Source: Candidatus Aminicenantota bacterium
GTDB lineage: Bacteria; Acidobacteriota; Aminicenantia; UBA2199
Direction of reading: 5' to 3'
NCBI GenBank assembly: GCA_020355945.1
Contig: CP070627.1
Span: 5,869,058-5,881,087 of the forward strand
Length of the DNA stretch: 12,030 nucleotides
Positions 7,593 to 12,030 of the stretch are shown one piece after another. The position numbers and the translations under genes were made by a program. The first letter of the stretch is position 1. The number at the start of each line of letters is the position of its first letter. The notes beneath the pieces were generated by a model. That model was not told the DNA's origin. It was given only the letters and a program-made list of their open reading frames with translations, and did no database searches.

Positions 7593-7608
7593 ACGATCCA
7601 TATCTAAC

Positions 7609-7995
7609 CTATCTTTTATCATTTTTATCAAGTATTGTCAATATCTCTTGTAAATGATGTTTAATAATTTTTAATTTATCCAGGGGAATATTTTGGATTT
7701 CCGCGCCAAAATCCCTGTTATTATTGATCTTTTCACTATTCACCCCGGGAATGTCCGGTTCCCTGTTGAGCATTTCTTTTATTTTTGATTTTTCGATTTT
7801 TTCCACGATCAACCATTGTTTTATTTTTAAAATCAATTCCACATCTTTTTTTGTGTAAAATTGCTCGCCCGTTTGGTTGACCGTAGGGGCAAATCTGCCA
7901 AATTCCTTCTGCCAGTAATCGATGACTTTCCCGTCCAGTTTGGTAAGCTTAATCACCTCCGTTCTTTTGAATGTCAATTTATCCGGTATATCCAT
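7609..7995 (-). CDS. MerR-like helix-turn-helix transcriptional regulator
   Basis: A 128-residue protein. The N-terminal ~75 residues carry the MerR-type winged helix: KRTEVIKLTKLDGKVIDYW (recognition region), FGRFAPTVNQTGEQFYTKKD (wing; most relatives have ...G.R.Y...D) and a following helix ELILKIKQWL. The tail is shorter and more polar than the effector domain of classical MerR sensors and shows no metal-binding cysteines, so it resembles the small MerR-like proteins found near tRNA-Pro and surE in deltaproteobacteria. Targets are unknown. The ATG at 7995 has a GGAAG ribosome site about 7 nt upstream. It appears to be first in the minus-strand cluster. Confidence 0.82.
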   Translation of the reverse strand: MDIPDKLTFKRTEVIKLTKLDGKVIDYWQKEFGRFAPTVNQTGEQFYTKKDVELILKIKQWLIVEKIEKSKIKEMLNREPDIPGVNSEKINNNRDFGAEIQNIPLDKLKIIKHHLQEILTILDKNDKR

Positions 7996-8028
7996 ATTTT
8001 CTTCCGTTATTCGTTATACCTCCCTAAA

Positions 8029-8057
8029 ATCATAGCATAAATTAGCAAATTTATCCA
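8029..8057 (-). promoter_or_regulatory. Possible extended -10 promoter for the MerR-like/tRNA-Pro/surE cluster
   Basis: On the minus strand TATGAT (8034-8029) is preceded by TGC, forming an extended -10 element, with a poor -35 (TGGATA, 8057-8052) at 17 bp. Transcription would begin near 8022, about 27 nt before the MerR-like ATG. Confidence 0.4.
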
Positions 8058-8103
8058 CTCCCTGGATACATCCTCAACAATTCTAATTTTAGCCGTGAAG
8101 AAA

Positions 8104-8141
8104 GACCGCTGATGACCGCTGATGAACATGATGGACATGAT
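8104..8141. repeat. Short degenerate tandem repeat
   Basis: Two exact copies of GACCGCTGAT (8104-8113, 8114-8123) are followed by two 9-nt variants, GAACATGAT and GGACATGAT. The unit ends in GAT throughout. It is non-coding, between divergent genes, and is followed by the palindromic element at 8187. Confidence 0.7.
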
Positions 8142-8158
8142 AAAAGGCCCCCTCTAAT

Positions 8159-8220
8159 AAAAAGTTTTTGGAAGTCCGTGACCGCCGAAACCTTTTTTCA
8201 AAAAGGTTTCTGGCCGCCGG
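8159..8220. repeat. Palindromic intergenic (REP-like) element
   Basis: GAAACCTTTTT (8187-8197) and AAAAAGGTTTC (8200-8210) are exact inverted copies around a 2-base centre; as RNA this gives about 10 bp with a 4-nt loop. It is followed by the GC-rich TGGCCGCCGGAGGC and preceded by AAAAAGTTTTT (8159-8169). The mix of a T/A-rich perfect stem and a GGCCGCCGGAGG flank is like dispersed intergenic elements I recall from deltaproteobacterial genomes. It is not a classical terminator because no U-run follows the stem. Copy number in the genome cannot be judged from one window. Confidence 0.55.
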
Positions 8221-8258
8221 AGGCAAAAGTGGCGGTGGAATTAGGGTCGGATTGGGGC

Positions 8259-8286
8259 TTGACATCAACGCTTGTTGCTGTATAAT
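8259..8286 (+). promoter_or_regulatory. Consensus sigma70 promoter for the GT9 gene
   Basis: TTGACA (8259-8264), 16-bp spacer, TATAAT (8281-8286): both hexamers match the consensus exactly. Transcription should begin near 8293, about 28 nt before ATG 8321. No Shine-Dalgarno is visible in that short leader. Confidence 0.85.
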
Positions 8287-8320
8287 GTATGGTAATTTAT
8301 TGGACGTTTAACATTTTAAC

Positions 8321-9358
8321 ATGGATGCTCCTGGGTATAAAAATATTGTCATTATTCGGTTATCCTCGCTGGGGGATATTGTGCATGCTGTTCCTGCATT
8401 TAATCTCCTGAGGAAGCAGTACCCCCGTGCAAAAATCAGTTGGTTTGCAGAACCTGCCGGCGCAAAATTGTTAAAAAATGTATCGGGAATCGATGAGATC
8501 ATCGTCTTAAATCTAAAAGTAAAGGGGTTCTCCAATAAAATTAAGGAAATAATGAGAATTCGTTCGTTATACAGGAAGCAATTCGATCTCATCATTGATT
8601 TCCAGGGATTATTGAAATCAGCCGTTCTTGCCAGGATGCTCAAAGGGTACGCCATTGGATTCGGGAAAAAAAATTTAAAGGAACCCCAGGCCCGGTATTT
8701 TTATAAACACCGGGTGGACCCCTTTGATGAAAACAATCATGTGATATTTAAAAATATTCACCTGATCAAAGGGCTGGTGAACCCCTCTAACCCATTGGTT
8801 GTTCAATACCCTTTGAAACATATCCCCATCAGTCAAAAATTAGGAGATTTTTTATCGGGGAACAGCCTGGAAAGGGGCCAATATATTATCTTTAACATTG
8901 GTGGAGGTTGGGAGAGTAAATTACTGGATATCCGCCAGAGCATTGAGATCATTAACCGGATCAAAAATAGGTACGGATATCCCCTGGTTATTTTATGGGG
9001 GAATGAAAGAGAGCGGCACGCTGCCAGCGAGATATCCCGCCAAACTCAAACATTGATGTCGGATTTTTTTGATTTCAGTGAGCTGATATTGTTCATTCAA
9101 TACTCTCGTTTGATTGTATCTGCGGATACATTGGCGCTTCATGTGGCAGACATGGTAAAAACACCTTCCGTAGGATTTTTCGGCCCTACTTCCCCCTGGC
9201 GGAACGGCTCATTATTGAAGGAAAGTGATGCGGTTTATGAAAAATTGGCATGTAGTTTTTGTTATAAGAAAAAATGTGGTAAAATAGATTGTATCAAAAG
9301 AATAAGCATTGATAAAATTATCGAAGCTGTAGAGAAGGTTTATGAAAAACGTTGTTGA
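8321..9358 (+). CDS. Glycosyltransferase family 9, lipopolysaccharide heptosyltransferase-like
   Basis: A 345-residue GT-B enzyme. The N-terminal domain opens IVIIRLSSLGDIVHAVPAF (9-27), where D19 aligns with the catalytic Asp of WaaC (D13 in E. coli), followed by DFQGLLKSA. The C-terminal domain has NIGGGWESK (donor phosphate loop with Lys), VSADTLALHVA, and GFFGPTSPWRNGS. A cysteine cluster, CSFCYKKKC..IDC, ends the protein as in many family members. GT9 enzymes transfer ADP-heptose to Kdo or heptose in the LPS inner core at the cytoplasmic face of the inner membrane; WaaC (heptosyltransferase I) is the closest pattern, but no other LPS core genes are in view, so acceptor and donor are inferred. 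The gene has a consensus promoter and no clear ribosome site, and overlaps the next gene by 17 nt. Confidence 0.88.
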   Translation: MDAPGYKNIVIIRLSSLGDIVHAVPAFNLLRKQYPRAKISWFAEPAGAKLLKNVSGIDEIIVLNLKVKGFSNKIKEIMRIRSLYRKQFDLIIDFQGLLKSAVLARMLKGYAIGFGKKNLKEPQARYFYKHRVDPFDENNHVIFKNIHLIKGLVNPSNPLVVQYPLKHIPISQKLGDFLSGNSLERGQYIIFNIGGGWESKLLDIRQSIEIINRIKNRYGYPLVILWGNERERHAASEISRQTQTLMSDFFDFSELILFIQYSRLIVSADTLALHVADMVKTPSVGFFGPTSPWRNGSLLKESDAVYEKLACSFCYKKKCGKIDCIKRISIDKIIEAVEKVYEKRC

Positions 9359-9890
9359 AATTGTCATCAGATATCGTTCTTTTGTGGGAACTTTGTGCTT
9401 AATTGCGGTGTTATACCTTGCAGAGCCTTCTCCTACCTCTGTTGCCGTGGGATTTTTCTTTATTATTGCCGGCACGTTTTTTAGGGCCTGGGCTTCGGGT
9501 TATATTAATAAAGATAAAGAACTGGCCACTGAAGGCCCTTTTTCTCTCACCCGGAATCCACTCTATTTTGGAAATTTTGTGTTGGGGTTGGGTATTGCTA
9601 TTGCAGGCAATAACCTCTATAGTTATGCGATCTTTTTTGGCTTTTACCTCCTGTTCTTTCCTTTTTTAATGGTGCTGGAGCACAAACGAATGAAAAAAAA
9701 ATTCGGTGAAGCCTATAGACAATATGCAGAAAAATTGCACTCCTTTTTTCCCAAGATAACGAAAATGAAAAAAGGCGAGTTTAATATTTCCTATTACATG
9801 AAAAACAAGGAATATCGCGTATTATACTTTTCTTTATTTGTAATTGCCATGATGGTTTTAAAAGTTCTCAGGCTCATGCGTTCATCTTAA
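9342..9890 (+). CDS. Isoprenylcysteine carboxyl methyltransferase-family membrane protein
   Basis: A 182-residue integral membrane protein. The diagnostic features are GPFSLTRNPLY (65-75) followed by FGNFVLGLGIAIA, and, after another hydrophobic pair, LEHKRMKKKFGEAYRQYAEKLHSFFP; together these form the SAM-binding part of the ICMT/phospholipid methyltransferase (PEMT) superfamily. Four to five hydrophobic segments are visible, the last near 164-176. Bacterial members methylate unknown small or lipid substrates; protein prenylcysteine is unlikely in bacteria. The ATG at 9342 lies within the GT9 gene, with AAGG 4 nt before it, so the two are translated together and may both act on envelope lipids (inference). 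Its TAA shares TTAA with the convergent gene. Confidence 0.82.
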   Translation: MKNVVEIVIRYRSFVGTLCLIAVLYLAEPSPTSVAVGFFFIIAGTFFRAWASGYINKDKELATEGPFSLTRNPLYFGNFVLGLGIAIAGNNLYSYAIFFGFYLLFFPFLMVLEHKRMKKKFGEAYRQYAEKLHSFFPKITKMKKGEFNISYYMKNKEYRVLYFSLFVIAMMVLKVLRLMRSS

Positions 9891-10402
9891 CCTCCAGGCG
9901 AGGGGTAACCCTCACCTTCGCCAGCACCGGAAGCAGTGAAAGTTTTGCTGTTGTACAACAAGCGAATAAAATTGGTATGGGTCATTTTTAACCAGGCCCT
10001 TTCCACATCCTCCGGGCTAAATTTCTTCCCGAAACAAATAAGCTGCACATGCTGCTGAGCTGGCTCCACCGTATATTTGCAGGCATAGTTGCCGGACGCT
10101 GCCTTGGTGGTGTAATTGTGAAAAAGAGTCCCGTCTTTCAGTAACAAGTGTACCTTATAATCTTCCCATTTAAAGGGCTTTGCATTTTTTTGGTTCTGGA
10201 TAACCATGGAAACCGTACTGTAATTCCCCTCTGTTTTGGATTCCACCCAGCGATATTTATGATGGAAAACGAAAATATTGAAGTTTAACGATGTTTTATC
10301 GGGGGTGGCAATCACCTGTGAAAAATAGGGCTCTTTGGTCTCGGCGGCTGGTCCTGAAACAAACGCAAATAGTAAAATCACCAATATAATTTTGGTTTTC
10401 AT
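9887..10402 (-). CDS. Secreted protein of unknown function
   Basis: A 171-residue protein that I do not recognise. MKTKIILVILLFAFVSGPAA is a clear signal peptide with a likely cleavage after Ala-Ala, so the mature protein is about 150 residues in the periplasm or outside. The mature part is strand-rich (LNFNIFVFHH, TVSMVIQNQ, YKVHLLLKDG, HVQLICFGKK), suggesting a small beta-sandwich; two Cys (NYACKYT and QLICFG) may form a disulphide. It ends in a Gly-rich tail (GAGEGEGYPSPGG). The start was set at ATG 10402 because AGGAGGT (10417-10411) is 8 nt away, against only 2 nt from the in-frame GTG at 10408. It is divergent from the phosphatase-VWA gene and convergent with the methyltransferase gene. 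Confidence 0.75.
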   Translation of the reverse strand: MKTKIILVILLFAFVSGPAAETKEPYFSQVIATPDKTSLNFNIFVFHHKYRWVESKTEGNYSTVSMVIQNQKNAKPFKWEDYKVHLLLKDGTLFHNYTTKAASGNYACKYTVEPAQQHVQLICFGKKFSPEDVERAWLKMTHTNFIRLLYNSKTFTASGAGEGEGYPSPGG

Positions 10403-10456
10403 TATCACTTACCTCCTGGAAAAGAAGTTATTTTATTCATTTTTACTCTTCTGTTT

Positions 10457-10485
10457 ATTATAAAGGTTTCCGGTTGAAATTTCAA
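10457..10485 (-). promoter_or_regulatory. Sigma70 promoter for the secreted unknown gene
   Basis: Minus-strand TTGAAA (10485-10480), 17-bp spacer, TATAAT (10462-10457), about 50 nt upstream of the ATG at 10402. The -35 box is half of an exact 12-bp palindrome, TTGAAATTTCAA (10474-10485), which could also serve as a protein-binding site. Confidence 0.7.
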
Positions 10486-10526
10486 TGGCCTTGATTTCCC
10501 TCAGCAATTCTAATTTTATTATTTAG

Positions 10527-10555
10527 TTGAAAAAATTCTTTTTTTATATTATTAT
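10527..10555 (+). promoter_or_regulatory. Sigma70-type promoter for the phosphatase-VWA gene
   Basis: TTGAAA (10527-10532), 17-bp spacer, TATTAT (10550-10555); five of six bases match consensus in each box. It predicts a start near 10562 and a leader of about 157 nt before ATG 10719. Confidence 0.55.
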
Positions 10556-10564
10556 ACAAACTTA

Positions 10565-10698
10565 GAACTCAGTTCGCTGCGTTCACAATTGATTGTCTGC
10601 CTGGGGGTATCCGGACGCAGACAGGGAATGGTGAAATAATAGAATGATGAAAGAATGGATCCTTAGAATATTGAACAAGGGGGCAAGCCTCCTTGTTC
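10565..10698 (+). promoter_or_regulatory. Structured leader with three potential hairpins
   Basis: Three inverted repeats follow the predicted transcript start. First, GAAC-T-CAG (TTCG) CTG-C-GTTC at 10565-10584, with one mismatch. Second, TGTCTGC/GCAGACA at 10594-10623 with a 16-nt loop. Third, at 10673-10698, an 11-bp stem from GAACAAGGGGG and CCTCCTTGTTC with one G-U pair and a CAAG loop. The third stops just 6 nt short of the strong ribosome site AAGGAGGG (10705-10712; 6 nt before ATG 10719). I do not recognise a known riboswitch class. Confidence 0.45.
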
Positions 10699-10718
10699 CC
10701 TTTAAAGGAGGGAGAGTC

Positions 10719-12030
10719 ATGAAGGAGAATGTAATTTATTTCAATCGGTACCTTATTTTTGTTTTAACAGTGGTATTGATCTTATGTTGCACCAGTGTTT
10801 TTGGAGAATGCCGGGGTGAGGGGAACGAAAATCCAGCCCGGGAAAATGACGGTGTGACAACGGTTTTGCTGGTTCGTCATGCAGATAAATACGGTGACGA
10901 TTTGAGCTTATATGGTTGGGTACGCGCTAAAAAACTGGCTCACGTCGCCCGCAAGGCTGGTGTGACGGCTATTTATACGACGAATACCCCGCGTACCAAA
11001 CATACGGTCCAGCCCCTGGCTGTTCTTTTGAACATTGAACCAAATCCTTACTATAGTGAAAGATCTCTTGTCGAGGATGAACTCCAAACACCCCAGGAAA
11101 AAGTAGCGCTTGTTGCCGGACACAGTAATACGGTGCTAGATATCGCTTACCGTCTGGGCGCGAATGTGAAGCTTAATTTTATTAATGATTTCGATAACCT
11201 TTACCTGGTAACCTGCTGGGATGATAAAACAAATATTATAAACTTGCAATATGGTGAAGAAAGCACCGTGGACAATGAAGATGATATTAAAGCTACCTCT
11301 TGCGAGATGACAACGCTCCTGCTTGTGCGGCATGATGCGGAAGAAGGCGACAGCGGTCAACGGGCCAAAAAGCTGGCTCATGTTGCAAAAAAAGCCGGTG
11401 TGACTGCGATTTATACAACAGATTCCAATCAAACGGTAGAACAACTGGCCGATGCTCTAAATATTAAAGAAACCCAATACGGTTCGTCTGAGGATGACAT
11501 CAAGGCTTTAATCAATGAAGTGAAGAATCCCCCTGCCGGCAAAGTAGTTGTCGTCTCAGGAACGAACGATACCCTCATCAATATTATCCAGGAACTAGGG
11601 GTAAGCCTGGAATCTCTACCGGGCGAGGATGAATATGACAACCTGTTTGTCGTAACCGTTTATGACTTTGATCAACCTGCGGCAAAGGTTGTAAATTTGC
11701 AGTACGGAACCCCAAGCCCACCCCAGCAGAACATTAGCGTAGTCCAGGTAATCGACCGGACTGGCAGTATGGGAGCTTATGGATACATGGGTCCTGCCAA
11801 AACAGCAGCCGGGAATTTCATCGCTTTGATGGAAAGAGGTGACCAGGTCGGGGTTGTGGCTTTTGACGATGATAGATGTGATAACCAGAACTCCAAAGCG
11901 GAAAACGTTTTTCCACTTGCACAAATAACCGATGGAAATGTAATAGATAATGCTATTTATGAAATTAATAAATTGAATGCAAGGGGGTGCACATCGATAG
12001 GTGCCGGTATGCAAATGGCCCAGAAGGATC
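10719..12030 (+). CDS. Exported tandem histidine-phosphatase/VWA fusion protein, 3' end outside window
   Basis: An ORF of 437 codons without a stop, so the C-terminus is missing. ATG 10719 follows a strong ribosome site. Residues 10-29 (RYLIFVLTVVLILCC...) form a signal peptide or membrane anchor. Domain 1 (~47-185) is a histidine phosphatase: LLVRHAD (R53-H54), PRTKHT in the position of the second Arg, and VAGHSNT (H135). Domain 2 (~198-330) repeats it, sharing RAKKLAHVA.KAGVTAIYTT and the closing NLQYG, but keeps only VRH (R204-H205): the PRTKHT segment is shortened and the second His is Thr282 (VSGTNDT). Domain 3 begins near 340 with VVQVIDRTGSMG (346-351), a VWA metal site with Thr for the first Ser, then VGVVAFDD and GCTSIGAGMQ. 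Domain 1 probably hydrolyses phosphate esters outside the cytoplasm; domain 2 looks non-catalytic; VWA domains bind metal and protein partners. The functional reading is inference. Confidence 0.82.
   Translation, partial: MKENVIYFNRYLIFVLTVVLILCCTSVFGECRGEGNENPARENDGVTTVLLVRHADKYGDDLSLYGWVRAKKLAHVARKAGVTAIYTTNTPRTKHTVQPLAVLLNIEPNPYYSERSLVEDELQTPQEKVALVAGHSNTVLDIAYRLGANVKLNFINDFDNLYLVTCWDDKTNIINLQYGEESTVDNEDDIKATSCEMTTLLLVRHDAEEGDSGQRAKKLAHVAKKAGVTAIYTTDSNQTVEQLADALNIKETQYGSSEDDIKALINEVKNPPAGKVVVVSGTNDTLINIIQELGVSLESLPGEDEYDNLFVVTVYDFDQPAAKVVNLQYGTPSPPQQNISVVQVIDRTGSMGAYGYMGPAKTAAGNFIALMERGDQVGVVAFDDDRCDNQNSKAENVFPLAQITDGNVIDNAIYEINKLNARGCTSIGAGMQMAQKD

Larger units (their letters stand above)
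7996..8320. other. Non-coding gap between divergent genes
   Basis: These 325 nt between the MerR-like gene and the GT9 gene contain no convincing ORF on either strand. From left to right they hold the possible minus-strand promoter, an AT-rich stretch, the tandem decamers, the palindromic element, and the plus-strand promoter at 8259. Each is listed separately. Confidence 0.7.
10403..10718. other. Non-coding gap with divergent promoters
   Basis: This 316-nt gap has no credible ORF. It carries the minus-strand promoter and ribosome site of the secreted unknown gene, an AT-rich centre, the plus-strand promoter, and the hairpin-rich leader of the phosphatase-VWA gene. Confidence 0.7.

Noticed and set aside
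8104..8141. CRISPR-like array
   Set aside because: Units are 9-10 nt with no spacers; no cas gene is present.
8187..8210. Intrinsic terminator at the palindrome
   Set aside because: The stem is not followed by a run of U on either strand, and it lies upstream of both divergent genes rather than at a gene end.
10673..10698. Terminator hairpin in the phosphatase-VWA leader
   Set aside because: Only CCTTT follows the stem, not a U-tract; a role in translation control or no role is more likely.
10908..12014. Minus-strand ORFs opposite the phosphatase-VWA gene
   Set aside because: They are short and unrelated to any family, while the plus strand holds one open frame with clear domains and a ribosome site.

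Overview
The window looks like chromosomal DNA of a Gram-negative, outer-membrane bacterium with moderate GC. The support is a DUF5916 beta-barrel protein, a heptosyltransferase-type GT9 glycosyltransferase, and several proteins with Sec-type signal peptides. The order MerR-like gene, tRNA-Pro, surE recalls, from memory, deltaproteobacterial and acidobacterial genomes; Aminicenantia-like Acidobacteriota is a plausible but unproven home. No phage, transposase, CRISPR or plasmid gene is visible.

Layout. 1-1356 (+) is the C-terminal part of a DUF5916 barrel protein. 1413-3190 (+) holds a secreted NlpC/P60-like cysteine hydrolase and, 2 nt later, an endonuclease/exonuclease/phosphatase (EEP) enzyme resembling neutral sphingomyelinase. 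3187-3951 (-) is a TANGO2/NRDE-family protein. 4133-5659 (+) is a histidine/aromatic ammonia-lyase with its own near-consensus promoter, a dyad in the leader, and Ala-Cys-Gly where the cofactor-forming Ala-Ser-Gly is expected. 5664-7995 (-) is a tight cluster: MerR-like regulator, tRNA-Pro(GGG), surE, YqaA/DedA-type membrane protein, single-domain response regulator. 7996-8320 is non-coding and holds a tandem decamer, an 11-bp palindrome and a consensus sigma70 promoter. 8321-9890 (+) is the GT9 glycosyltransferase overlapping an isoprenylcysteine-methyltransferase-like membrane protein. 9887-10402 (-) is a secreted protein of unknown function. 10403-10718 carries divergent promoters and a leader with three potential hairpins. 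10719 to the window end (+) is an open-ended exported protein.

That last protein is the most unusual object here. It has an N-terminal export signal, an intact histidine-phosphatase domain, a second copy of that domain that has lost key catalytic residues, and the start of a von Willebrand factor A (VWA) domain. It would be easy to miss because it has no stop codon inside the window. The ammonia-lyase with a natural Cys at the MIO position is the second point of interest.

The genes do not form one obvious pathway. Three convergent gene pairs are packed end to end; two of them share a TTAA palindrome that supplies both stop codons, leaving no room for terminators between them.
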